A DNA stretch of 64,000 nucleotides, from contig CAJNOJ010000014.1 in the NCBI GenBank assembly GCA_905250025.1, positions 69,624 to 133,623 of the forward strand, in the 5' to 3' direction. Made by a program: the position numbers and the translations under genes. Below the pieces are notes generated by a model. The model saw only the letters and a program-made list of their open reading frames with translations, had not been told where the DNA came from and made no database searches. Below are positions 51,650-64,000 of the stretch, one piece after another (positions within the stretch are counted from its first letter, which is position 1; each line of letters starts with the position of its first letter). This DNA comes from Adineta ricciae. Lineage: Eukaryota > Rotifera > Eurotatoria > Adinetida > Adinetidae.

Positions 51650-52610
51650 CTCTAATTCAGTTAACTTCCTCGAAAACGTCGCCTTTTCGCTGTTACTTGC
51701 TGCCGTAGCAACGGTTGAACAATATGAATTGACGATGAAATTATCCATTCGTGCTAGGTTCGTTCGACTAAGTGAACTCGCATCAGTTCCCAGCGTGAGA
51801 TAACCAATATCGTATTGTCGGAACTGGTCAGTTACATCAAATCGAACGTCTGAACTGTCTTTACAATCTAGTTCAAAATCAATCGAATTTTACCTTCAAC
51901 AGAATACTCACTCATATATCGTCTTGAATTGTTGTAATGCATTTCAATGACGTAAAAACTCCACCAACTACCCAACCGCCAGCAATATTTGACATACACA
52001 TATACGTTTCAAGAAGCATATTTGAACATAGATCGCTCGGTAAGTTTGAATCATTGAATTGTGCTAATGGATCACAGTCATATAGCAGCAAATGATGAAC
52101 AAGTGTTGGATCAGTTGCATTAAACAAGACTTTATATTAAAGGAACTCAATTATTTAGGAGACAAAAATAAGAACGCAAAAATAGAATACATACAGCAAC
52201 AACAACATGCTTTTTTGTAATGTAGATAGATGGTGCTTTGTAAACTTTGCAATAATAAGTCGTATCTGTTGCTGGAATAATGGACTGAGGAAAATTTGAG
52301 CTCGGAAATGAATAGAAGATGAAAACGTGAGGACGTACGTTATTTAATTGTATATTGAAATAATCCAAGGATGCGAATTTACTTTCCAATGGTGGATCAC
52401 TACATGCTTACAAAGATAATGAATATTCACCTCTTTGATCTTCATGATAGAGTATATGATTATTTGGAGGATCCTAAAGTGAATCAGTAAGGTTATATGC
52501 AAAGATAAGACGATTTGTTCCGGACTATATAGAAATCAAATGTTAATTGCAATCTTGCTTTTACTTGTATTGATACGTCTATTGAATCACACGTGTGAAC
52601 TGGATGGCGG
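51650..52610 (-). pseudogene. decayed DBH/MOXD1-like copper monooxygenase
   Basis: Relic of a DOMON plus copper type II ascorbate-dependent monooxygenase. In gene order: DOMON remnant TNRLIFAYNLTD then, after an in-frame TAG, DPPNNHILYHEDQRGEYSL, a further stop, SKFASLDYFNIQLNN, and (intron) IIPATDTTYYCKVYKAP. Next are VHHLLLYDCDP with the copper His pair, LLETYMCMSNIAGGWVVGG, then a reading-frame change with loss of about 20 residues before YVIEMHYNNS, and CKDSSDVRFDVTDQFRQYDI and MDNFIVNSYCS. The following HTH copper-site region is absent and the sequence becomes unrelated. Two stops, a frameshift-deletion and the missing C-terminal half argue for a pseudogene. The exact ends are uncertain. 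Confidence 0.7.
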
Positions 52611-53087
52611 TTCAACCCATATAATTAATATCGATATCAGTACGAACCATTCCACCAGCTAATCATATGGGTGAAATAAGTGCACAGCTGTGCCAGAAGT
52701 TTCCTACCTAAACTGATCCCTAAGGCGATTCATTCTGTTGTATTGATGCATACTTAAAAGAGAATCGTCTGATTTCTCGTGCTGTACTGTACAGTCAGGA
52801 GAAAAACAACCCAACAGATAAATATCATGCAGAAAAAGAATTCCTTATTCCATCGATATTTTATATACTTCGTAACTTTTATATTTTCTCCAGTAATTAC
52901 TTGAAAAATAAAAGCGTTTTGAGAAGAAGCACTTTTACTGGTTCATATTATGTAATTTATCTACGGAACAGCGTCATTGAAACAAACGCATTGTTTCAGA
53001 CAAATGAATATTTATTCATTAACAAAAATATAATTATAATAATACATAGACGACGAAGTTTATATGAACAGTAAACTAAGAGAAAGC
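52611..53087. other. intergenic with dynein 3' flank
   Basis: No gene seen. A minus-strand AATAAA at 53011-53016, 72 nt past the dynein stop, is a probable poly(A) signal. Confidence 0.45.
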
Positions 53088-56000
53088 TCACACAGCTAAT
53101 AGAAGACAAACACCACCTAAGATCCATTTAGCTGGTTTTTCTTTGGTACGTAAATTAAATGTCCAAACGAATGTGGGACCTCGTTGTTTAGTTTTGTAGA
53201 CTGGACATTCATAAATATTCTTCGTTTCACGACGATCGACTAAAAATCAACGTTCGTCATTTAACTCAAAACTTCAAGCAAACGCTTTTTACCTGGTATA
53301 GCTTTAACGAAGACAACAGGCATCATCGGTGTTAATTCTTTCAATCTTGATTCGCTTAGTTGACCGGTTTGTGTATCCCATCGGGCGCCTTCCATATATA
53401 GACCATGAACATAAGCACCTTCTCTTGGTGCACCACCTAATTCTTCTCGCGTCTTTTTTGTTACATCGACAGATAGACACATTTTATCCAGAGGCCATTC
53501 ATTCTTACGTGCAGTCGTTTGCATAATAGCTGTTAAAAATGATTGAGGATTGAACAGACCGCCAAGCCAGACAGCTGCTGGTAGTTGAAAATCGTTTGTC
53601 CACATTTCCAACTCACGAATACGTAATAACAAGTCGCTATACCACAAACCAAGACTGTACATGGACGGATAAGCACGTTTCGTCCATGCTGCTGGTACTT
53701 GCTCGAAGAATAGAGCATCTTGTAATTGTTCCATATCAGCAGTAATGGTTAGTTCACCTTTGAGACCAAGGTTCAATTCTTTCAATGATCGTCTCATTTC
53801 TCGTGTTAAGATGTTCATACGTTCACATTCTTGTAAAGCAACGACTGTATACGGAGTTTTATCTTCAGCTTTAGCATAAAGTTCTCGAACAGGAAATTCG
53901 TCTGGTAATTTATCTAAGATTTCATCCAGTTTCGCTTTGATCTTTTCTTCACGAGTCATTCCTGAACCTTCACCACCGGCTCCCGCACCTGTGTCACGTG
54001 GCTGCATTTCCAGCACAGTTTTGAATAAGTTTTCACTAGTTGTCGTTAGAAAATCAATTTCAGCATTGGGATGTAAGCCATACAAGTAGGGTGATTCTGG
54101 CGGAAGATATTCATCAATGTAGGCATGATAGCCTTTGTAATCAGTTGCTGGTGGAATAGGAAAACCAGGAGCAAGAAGGAGTTCGCCATCGAACTAAAGA
54201 TGTATAGAATGGAGAAAGATTTCATCAAAAATGTTTAGTTACCATTTGTGCATTCATGTATTCTTCGAGATATGTTTTACACAGACGACGATCCCAGTCG
54301 TCAGTAATGTGACCACCATACATAATTTCACCAAATAAATATCGAAGATCTTCCCCTGAAATCGATTACGGCGAATAAGTGATAGAAAAGAGAAGTTTCA
54401 GTCAATATTTACATGGTACTTTGGAATTGGCCTCCAAATAGTTGTAAAGTACGTTGACAGAAATTGTCAAATCACCGTTATTGAATGGATAGTTTCGATT
54501 CCAACCTTGAGCACCGAATTTACGTCTAGAAAAGATTGCCGATGATCTTCCTTCCTCGTCAGAAATCACATTTCTTACCGTTCAGCTACAACAGCATGGA
54601 AATAACAAAGTGCAAATAAAATCGATTTGAATTCGGTTTCTTTTGCACACATTTCCAACGTATCTTGGTTGAACAAATCCAAGGCTTTATGTAAATTCGC
54701 CTGCATTCCTGTTGGTGGTTCGTTCGTACTAAAAAAAACCACAAGTACGACATCAATAAAAATCATTCTTTCATCCATGCATTTCAACTTACATTTTCAC
54801 AGCAGACTCGAGAATACCTTGGGGGATACAATGTCCAGATGGATCAGCTGATGGTTCAGCAGACATGTATATACGAAAGTTTTCATGACCCATTTCCCAA
54901 CATTGTTCTAGTTTCTTTTCTAACTGTGGTAGCCAACTTGATACTATCGATATCAATGAGAAAGATTCTGTAAGAGGCTATCGTGTTTGTCATTGTTACT
55001 TACCTAAGTGAATGTTCTGTAAGACAACCCAGTGTCCATCCTTGGCTGCCACATCCATAGCTTCTTCTGCGACAATTTGTTGACCTGAAAATTTGCACAA
55101 GAATTAACATGAAGTGATTTGCTTGATTAGTTTACCTTGACCAAGTGAAATGTTATGGAATGTCTTTTGGTTGGATGTGAAGCCTAGTTTTTTGCCAAGT
55201 GCTTCGACATCTTTGATTGGATCGACACCTGGTGAAAGGATGAAGAATACTGGTGTTGTTGTATTTGTTTCTTCATATGATTTAGTGAATGGCACTGCAC
55301 GATTCTCAACAAACTGTTTGCCTAATTTCTCTTCGACGAATAAACTAAACAAAAGCATAGATGAAAGCGTGCAGAAAACAAATTATCAAATAGCTTTCTC
55401 TTACCTTAGCGCATAGAGCATACGATCAGGTCGAAGTGCTCGCATCATACACAGTTTTTGTAAAGGTGTTTTGTTTTTCCATTCTTGTGGTAGTTTTTCT
55501 TTTTCTGGCGCTTCCATTTCCACATATTTCTTCCATCGTTTTGCCGAACCTTCGATATCTCGATCGAGATTGGTAAATTCATTCATAGATGACAACGATT
55601 TGATTCCACCCCATGAAATATCGTTGAGAAAGTCAACGGGCGAAATAACATTGGGTGTGACTGGATAACGAAGAAGAAAATCTAATTCTTTCGGATCGAT
55701 TTCTTTCGATGCGAGCAGAATCTAAGCAAAGCTAGTTGACAAGTCATCGAACTCAACGCAGAGTTGACTTACCAAGAATGACATTTGTGATGTGAAGATA
55801 AGTTTGTGTTTTTCGAATAGACCACGAGTTGTATAAATGAATGTGAAGTATGTAATCGAATCGATGAGATTGTGTACACGTGCTTTAACATCTTCCGATG
55901 GTTCTGCCTTTTCGATTGCATTGGCGAACACAACTTTGAATGCTTTCAATGAGAATTGATACATCGGATGGATACGGCAAAGATCGTTCATGATAAAGTA

Positions 56001-59000
56001 GATCAAACTGGCGCGTGCTGCTGCGGGACGGTATAATTCACGAGCTTCGTCGATCTTCACTGAAGTAATTTTAGCTTCGCCGACTTTTTCTTCGATTTCA
56101 GTCGCTGTTCGTTTGGTATTTTCCAAATTCTCGACAAGTTCCGTGTCGCCAAGAAAATTCGAACCAGCCGATGATAGACGAGCTAAAAGGTTATCTTCTA
56201 GACGTTTCAATGTGATCTTGAATTCATTTTGTTGTTTTGTCAAATCCGATTTCAATCGTTCGAGATCAGGACGTTCCTATCAAGAGAAACGATCGATGAC
56301 AAAGAAACCTATTGAACAATTTCGCTTACTTTAGCTACGACATCGGCTAACAATTGATCTTCCAAACCATCCTTTGTGACCGTAAAGTTGATCAGTGTCG
56401 TTTGAGCTTGCATTTCAGGTTTATAATGTGGATTGGCAAGTTTTGTTTGTAGGATAAGACGAAAATCTGGATGATATTCAATTTCTTTATCACCTAATCG
56501 GATAGCACGGCCTTTACGAATAGTATTTCGGCCAAGCAATGGATCGAGTACAGCTTCGATGGATTCATCGATGTTTTCAATGAGAAGAGTTTCACCGCTT
56601 GCAATAGCTTGTTCAATCTTATCGAGATAACCTTTTTGTCCCAAGCGAATAACTTTCAAGCGTTCACCGTAACGTTGTTTAATCCATTTGATGCCTTGCA
56701 ATTGAGGATCAATCATCAATGGCCAACGTTCGCAAATAGTAAGAATTGTGGCGTTTTCAGTAGACATACGATCCGATGGTAAACCTTCATTATTCCATCC
56801 AGCAACGATGGCATCATCGACGACTAACGTCAATGGATCAATACCAGCAGTAACAGGAATTGGAGTCTAGATGGAAGAAAATCATTTGATTCGTATTGAA
56901 AATACGTGATCCTGATAGAAATGTTACTTTTAATGCAGATAAGTGTGGTCTCCAATGATGTTCCATGAGATCAACTCGATAGGCTTTAGTGAAACAACCG
57001 ACGTATGAAACGAAAGCTGTAATCAGTAGCACATCTCCTGGCGTTGTTTCTTCCGATTTTCGATAACCAGCAACAGATTCACGCCAACGGACATTTTCCG
57101 ATGCAAGACCGTTCACTAGACGATTAGCTAAGTTGATGGTATATGCTGTACGATCAGCTTCATCTTGACATTTTTGTTTAGCAGCCATAGCAACTTCATA
57201 TTCAGCTGTTAATTTCGCCAGAGCTTGTTCCAGTTGCTAAAATAGAAACAATCTCGATGGAGAAAAGTTCGACCCACTGCGAAATAACATACCGCAACTT
57301 GTCGATTGACTGAATCTAATTTATCTCGAGCAGCTTTTAATTCTGCATTGGCTTTTTCCAAGGCTAAGCGTTTAGGCTCGACCTCACAATAAACTTCATA
57401 AAATCTACATTGACCAAAATCATAATGATGCTTTCGCCGCCGATGAACAAAGAAATAACTTACAGGAGAATGTTGATAACCCAAGCGGAAAGACCAGCAG
57501 CAGCAAATGATTTCGTTCGAATCTTCTCAGGATCGAAATCTGGATCATCAATATAAACTTTGACTTCACGACGCATATCATCACGAATATGTTCTTTATC
57601 GTATGTTTTCAATGCTTCTGCATAAATCAAAATTTATTTTTAACATTATTCCCACTCTCAAGTTTCGACTTACGAAGAAATTGATCGACGTTTCCCATGT
57701 TCGCTTTACACGCTTTCCAATCACGTTGATTCGGTCGAGGAATTTTACCACCCGGTGGCATTAAACACAGCACAGCAGCACCGACTTTAAGTACAGCTTC
57801 TGGTGGATTAGGGAAGGCTTTCATTTCACTAGAATAGAATAGGATATAAATTCATGCGTTCTTTGCTTTTCTTCAAATACATACGTTAAGCTATTTTTAT
57901 CCAGTGTGTTCAAAGCTTCTTCGGCAGCTCGTAGAGCAGGCATAGCACGTGCTAAATCACGTTCGCAATCTTCTGCTTTCACTGTGACAACTTTCTCGAT
58001 CTCGACGACTTTAGCTTGTTCAACACCGGCGGCTTCTTTTTCTTTCGTTACCTTTGCCGTTTCGGTAGCAACCACCTAGAAAGGAATTCAAGTTTTTCCA
58101 GAAGATATTCTTTGCACAAGAAACGAACCTTAATCAGTTTGTCAGCATCGTCGTTTTTCTGTTTTAATTCGACTTCCTGTGCAGCAAGTTTTTCTTTTAG
58201 ATCGTCGACTTGTCGAGCACACGATTGTAATTTAACCAGACCACTTTCTAAACGAATGATTTTGTCTTGTAGATCACGATTTTGCTTTGATAACAAGTTT
58301 TTATATAGAGTAATTTGCTCAAGAAACGATTTCGGTGTTGTGTAATTGTATCGTTTATCGTTCTAGAAAGACGAAGATTCGCGTGATGAAAATAGACAAC
58401 TAGATGACTAATTTACCATGAGATAAGCAACACTCATTTCATTGACAGTTTTATGTACAAAAGCCATAAATTTGGCAACGGAATCTTTCAGTTCAGGTTT
58501 GAGCGTGTCAACGTCAGCAACGAATCTAATCAATGCAGAAATGAAAGTTATCGAAAAGATAAATATTTAACTTACCGATTGGCGACAGAGATCAAAGCTT
58601 CCTAAAACGAGAAACAGGGGAGAATATAAATTAGAGAAATAGGTTCATTCATACTTCTGGCCATTCGTGATACCAATCGATGGAAGTACAATTTGTAATA
58701 GCTGGAAATTTTCGTGATCGGACTCGAAGAGTTGTACCGACGGGCGAGAAGCACAAAACGACCTATTATATTCATCGATGAGTTCTTAGCTCAACAAGCA
58801 AAAGATGATATTCGTTACTTTTAGATTACGTCGAACTTTTTCGATGAAATATTTCCAAATATTTTCGCGAGTGTCATCAATACCTTGCGATTTGACTTCA
58901 TTTCTCATTGCGCCGATGATTTCCTCGATAGCGTCATCAGCGAATAGACTTGGAATTTCACCTGATGCAAGCATATCGTTAATTAAAACCAGAAATTTCT

Positions 59001-62000
59001 CATCAGCCACTTGAGAATCCGTCATGAGAAACACGGTTCCAATGCCTTTCTGCCCAGCTTTGATATACAATGCTCCTAAATCGGTTTTCAGATCAGCAAT
59101 GCTATAACCTAAAACCAAATAATCAAAGAATACTGTTGAAATATTCAATAAGACCTAACCTTTTCGAAGTGTAATTTGAAACACTTCCAATGAACTAATC
59201 GATGCTGCTAATCGAGCTAAACTTTGTTTACCACTACCACCGACACCGATCAGAAGAGCATTACCACGTGGTGCTTCTAATATACGATTGATTCGACAGA
59301 CATGTGTCATAGCATCTTCGAACAGCACTAAGTTCATTTGTGCATTCAGTTCATTGTAGGCATCGAGAGCGTCATNACTTTGTTTACCACTACCACCGAC
59401 ACCGATCAGAAGAGCATTACCACGTGGTGCTTCTAATATACGATTGATTCGACAGACATGTGTCATAGCATCTTCGAACAGCACTAAGTTCATTTGTGCA
59501 TTCAGTTCATTGTAGGCATCGAGAGCGTCATTCAATAATTTTTGTAAATGTGGCCAATTGTCGATCGGCATATACTTCGGATCACCAACACCTAATGCAA
59601 AGTGACAGAAGATGTTCGGTTTTTTGAAAACGAATTCTTCGTCGATTTCCTAAAGAGAATTTGAAAAATCGAATAAGAAAATACATGTGCGTATATATAC
59701 TTCGAATGATTTCTTCGCGACATCGCGTTGCAACTTTGTAAATGTATCAATATCCGTTCGGTCGACTAATTTATCACAATAGACACGTTCAGATTCATGA
59801 AGATAGAGTCGAATCAAATCGTTGTGTGTTTTGATAGCATCGGGTTTCGCAAAGAGAATGGCCTAAAGAGGGAAAAGAATCGAATATTCATCTTGATTCA
59901 TCTTAATAAACAAACTTGAAATATGTTTGATAAATCTCGGAGATTGAATATGTAATGAAATTTAATAGCTGTTGGTAAAAATGATGCTGTGATACGGCGA
60001 TGAAGTTCCAATGCACCACGAACAAGATTTAAGGTATATTTTTGTACTGTCTGCGCAAAGCCTTCGGCTAAATGTTGAGATAAGATACCAACGTAGATGG
60101 TCTCCAAAGCTTCCATGCCAGGAAATGACACAGCAAATACAGCGAAGTGACGTTGCAAGCGTGTATCAATTGTAAATGAACCAGCGGTTGGATTCATTGC
60201 GCTTACGTACTGGCAATTGTGAATTTCTTTCAAGGTTAGTTTCTGACGATCATACCAATGTTTATAATCCAAATGTTGACGAAGAAGTGTGTGTGGTTGA
60301 CATGTATAGTATTGATCGACCTGAAAAAAAGCGATACAGTCATATTTGAGTAAATAATTAATGAGCTCATACTTCGGGCATGTTCATATCGTCAATGAAA
60401 TAGATGATCTTTTTGCTACCGGGTGGACCATAGTTTCGGCCAGCTTTCTTTTCCAAAGGTTTTTCTAGAATTCCTTGAAGCATTTCACTGGTGGTATAGA
60501 AGTTAAATGGAACAGATACAGCGAGCCAGTCTTCGTTGAGAGATGCCAATTTATCATTGATCAGTACAGTTTTACCGCAACCGGCATTACCAACTAAATT
60601 CCATATGAAAAATCAAAAGAACTCTAGGGGAAAATTCTTACCTAACATAATTGGCCATCCTTTCACTAGAAGTAAATCCATGAAATATCGAATACGAGTT
60701 GTTTCTGCGGTTGGTACCAGAACAGACTATAGAAGAAAGGACAAACATAATTCATAGAGAGAGATATAAACATTCGAACGGAAATTTACTTGTAATGGCA
60801 TTTCGCTGTCTAAGACAAACTTTGGTACGAGTTTTGTCCACGGTTCGAATTTCTTCGTCTCAGGGTCGATATAATAGTCGAAGACGGTACCTTGAACCGG
60901 AAATTTCACGGATTTGAATTCGGTCACCCACCATTTGGAAAATTCCAATCGATGATCAGTGATTTGATCTTGAAACAACGCCGAACCAAATGCCCACACA
61001 CAAGCAAAGACGAAGTAAAGTTCGTACAATTCCTTTGGACAGTCAGGTGGTGTATTTGTTGGAGTTAACATACATTCGAGTAGACGACACAGCATGTGAA
61101 TATGTGCACCTTCAACAATAGGTGTGATCTTTTTGAAACGACCTTTAACAGCTTCGAGACACATAGGAACATATTTGTCGAACAGAATTGTTAAATTTGC
61201 ACGTTCAGATGTTAATTCACGCGTATCAATCCATGTCGCTACTTGCGGATTCCAACCAAGATCAGCTGGATTGATATATAGAATACCAGCACGTGAGACA
61301 GTAGCCGGTGTAGCTGTACGTAAATGACTGATTTCGAAAAGAAGACGCATCGTTGGATTCAATGGAATACGTTCATTACTGGCTAATGTTAATACTTTGT
61401 TATCATCCATAACAGTATTCAAAGATTCAATCCACATTGGATCGATATCACCATCAAGTACAATCCATTTTGGGCCTTTAAAAAATAGAAAGAGAGGATA
61501 CACATAACATCAACGCAAGGTTTTTCTTACCATCGGATTGCACATTTGCTAGATCACGCATAGTTGTAGAAAATAAACCATCTTTCCATTCACGGGTGGC
61601 TGGATTGATAATACCGAAAAGTTCATCGTTTGTCACAGCTTTGGGATTTAGATCAATAGCAACGGGTTTGCGCTTCTGATTATGATATGTACGATTCAAT
61701 ACTTTCCAAATTTGTGATTTGCCTGTACCAGCATTACCAACGATGAATACCGAGTGACGTACTTCGAATAATTCTTGTAATTGAACAACTTTCAAAATGA
61801 ACGAATCTTCTGGTTGAAGTTTCAAGTCAACAGTAGCTTGTTTAATTAATTTTTCGAAATCGAGATTTCTACAAATGACATGCACAATATAACAACTACA
61901 CAGAGAACTGGTCGTATATTCTTACCGTTTACGTGGAACATCGAGTGCAGGGAACAGATCACCGATAAGACCCATAAAGACAGGCATATCATCTGTGACG

Positions 62001-64000
62001 ATCTTCGGAATGTTGAAATCACGTAAAGCGCGCATTAACACTTGATCTTCCGGTCGGCCGGGATCCGATCGTCGAAGAGAACCAGCGACGACCAAGACAG
62101 ATTTAATAGCACGTAGACCCCAATCGTAATGGTCCTAAATATTAATCAATAGTGCGTATTTATTGTTGATCAGATTACGATTCACATACTTGTTTAGATA
62201 GCAATTCTTTACACAACGAGTAGAGAGTGATGAATTTTCGAGCTAATAAACGAGCATCTGTGAAACCTTCAGCGACCATCATAATTTCAGAAATGAGATC
62301 GAAATCTGGTACGACCATAGCGCATGGGCTAGAGAGCAAAAACTATATTAGACTTGGACTATCAAACATGACTGATCTTACCGAAAGAGGGCTTTCAAAT
62401 TTTCAGGTAATTCAGTTCGACCAGCATAACCAGGATTCATAGTAATAAATAGACCGACAGTACGATTGAGACGAATTTCTTCACCCATAAACGAGAATCG
62501 TAGTTTCTTCTCTCGAATAGCATCCTGAATTGGAAACAAAGTTTTTGTTTTCTCTGCATGAAGATTCTACGAAGGTTTACTTGAATAGTTTTGACTTGTA
62601 CAGCAATGACAGAAAGTACTTCAACGGAAATTCGATTGAATTCATCGAAACAACCCCACGCACCTAAAGGATATCCCCGAAATATTCATCATCATCAAGA
62701 AAAACGCAACATGACGAGTATTTACCTGTTTGAGCTAAACCTTTATAAATATTACCACATGACTTGTAATCCATCTGTTCGGAACAATTGAATACATAGA
62801 CCATAATACCTAATGCACGTCCTAAATCTTTGGTTGTTTCCGTTTTGCCCGTACCGGCTGGACCAGCAGGTGCACCACCCATAATTAAATGCAATGATTG
62901 TGTCAATGTAATATAACAACGATCTGTTAATGGAGTAATGACTAGACGTGGTTGATTACCGAGATATTCATGAGCATAACGAAATTGTGCATCGCAAATA
63001 TTAGCAAAACAATCCTTTTCTTTCTCATCCCATCGATGTCGCAATTGACATTGCCACATAAAATCATTGACACTTTCGCATTTGGCAGTTATCAGTTTCG
63101 TGACCACATCACGAGCGTGGACATCGATCTAAATTGAAACATACTGTCAGAAGAGAATCAGTTCACTATCAACAACTTACTGTACAAATAGTCATAATCT
63201 TTTGTCGATCGCCAGCAGACAAATCACCTAGTAGATGTCCAATCAATGCATTCAGTTGGGAGACTTGTTTACGATAAAAATCTTTTAGAGCATTTTCGTA
63301 ACCTTCTTCTAATTTGGCGAAAGCACCACACACTTCCACAGTCCACCAGATCTGCGAACCAGTTAAGGCAACTTGAGCAGGATAATCCATAATCCATTGG
63401 TCACGTGCTTTATCTTCATAGGCACCAACAGCTTCAGTTAAGTGATGTCGTACTGTTTCACATTGTTTCTCGAGAAGTCTACAAAACACAAAGTCTCATG
63501 ATGATAAAAATGATCTTTTCCTTTCGATCGGTTTACCGATTAAGCCAAACTTCAACTTGACCGTTAAGATCACATGACGATGGAAATTGCATGAATTCGC
63601 CATCTTTTGCCCACATAGCTGTAGCAATCTTTGTTGTATGTCCGCGCTCTTCGGTTAATTTTAGTTTCGACATCGAATCGAACAGTTTGGTTAGATGGCG
63701 CATGACTTTTTCCGGCTCATTACCATTCGATAAGATATCGAGAAGATCAGCAGCTGATACGAAGTAAAATCTGAAACGAAATCAATTTTTCTTGAGAATA
63801 TTTCTACTGAATATCTTTTACCGTGGAAATGCCAATCGTTTGGTTTCCAAATAATCAGCTAATGCTTTTTCGCACAGGGATAATCGTGCTTTGATGTCTT
63901 CTAATCGATCGTTCAATTTTTCTCTATTCGTGCAACGGACGACGTTCAGATCTTTTCCATTTTCTTCTGCAATGACACGGAAATCTTTATCGATCGTATC
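53088..64000 (-). CDS. axonemal dynein heavy chain, outer-arm DNAH9/11/17 class (5' end outside window)
   Basis: Motor subunit of ciliary outer arms. The window holds the motor from the end of the linker to the C-terminus in many exons with short introns. AAA1: [15 protein letters not shown] (about 62850) and Walker [18 protein letters not shown]2: [16 protein letters not shown] (about 61730) with [19 protein letters not shown]3: [15 protein letters not shown] (about 60580) with [16 protein letters not shown]4: [18 protein letters not shown] (about 59230). The stalk coiled coil and microtubule-binding region fall at about 58600-57600; AAA5 contains [23 protein letters not shown]6 and the C-terminal domain include [37 protein letters not shown] and [19 protein letters not shown]. 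It ends [20 protein letters not shown] and [11 protein letters not shown]. All four P-loops keep GKT/GKS. A 155-bp duplication at an n interrupts the AAA4 exon; see 59221-59531. Confidence 0.93.
59221..59531. repeat. 155-bp direct duplication around a single n inside the dynein AAA4 exon (likely assembly artefact)
   Basis: 59221-59375 and 59377-59531 are identical with n at 59376 between them. The duplicated part encodes the segment from [15 protein letters not shown] to [12 protein letters not shown]. One copy restores the expected dynein sequence, so the second copy and the n should be removed in annotation. Confidence 0.9.

Noticed and set aside
51317..51655. 112-codon plus-strand ORF
   Set aside because: AT-rich, no domain, overlaps the pseudogene on the other strand and has no coding-like neighbours.
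51912..52389. Intact monooxygenase gene
   Set aside because: Two in-frame stops in the DOMON part, a frame change with lost linker residues and a missing C-terminal copper site argue against an intact gene.

Overview
The window looks like a gene-dense metazoan nuclear scaffold, most likely from a bdelloid rotifer. That assignment is an inference. It rests on animal-specific genes, very short GT-AG introns of about 45-65 nt throughout, AT-rich pyrimidine-tract intergenic DNA, and AG acceptors sitting just before several start codons, as expected with spliced-leader trans-splicing. There is no operon structure, CRISPR, tRNA or rRNA gene, and no intact transposon that I can recognise.

Layout. 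1-2110 (-): FAM91A1, C-terminus cut off by the window. 3659-5441 (-): RagC/D-type Rag GTPase. 5442-9647: long gene-poor stretch. 9648-10679 (-): FEX-type fluoride exporter. 12341-14170 (+): a five-exon nucleotidyltransferase of the RNA/DNA-ligase fold that I cannot assign to a named family. 15195-16875 (+): a fatty acyl-CoA reductase homologue whose catalytic motifs are replaced. 18201-18553 (+): a three-exon gene for a 79-residue secreted peptide. 18672-20093 (-): TPRA1-like seven-helix protein. 20270-20767 (-): myosin essential light chain. 21323-23834 (-): RUFY-type RUN+FYVE protein. 24437-40006 (-): giant BLTP1/KIAA1109 lipid-transfer protein. 41217-48111 (-): RGS-domain protein with a long Ser-rich N-terminus, an alternative first exon and a cluster of CRE-like sites in its long intron. 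51650-52610 (-): decayed DBH/MOXD1-like copper monooxygenase. 53088-64000 (-): axonemal dynein heavy chain of the DNAH9/11/17 class, N-terminus beyond the window.

Several genes share membrane-trafficking and signalling themes: FAM91A1 (endosome-to-Golgi tethering), RUFY (endosomal adaptor), BLTP1 (bulk lipid transfer) and RagC (lysosomal mTORC1 control). They are ordinary animal housekeeping genes and show no sign of being co-regulated. The points that stand out are the ligase-like enzyme, the apparent FAR pseudoenzyme, the small secreted peptide, the CRE cluster, the FEX exporter (patchy in animals), and a natural Gln-to-Pro change in the RagC switch II.

The assembly has two single-n junctions (40912 and 59376). 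Each is flanked by exact direct copies of 152 and 155 bp. They look like unmerged contig overlaps, and the second falsely duplicates the AAA4 P-loop of the dynein gene.
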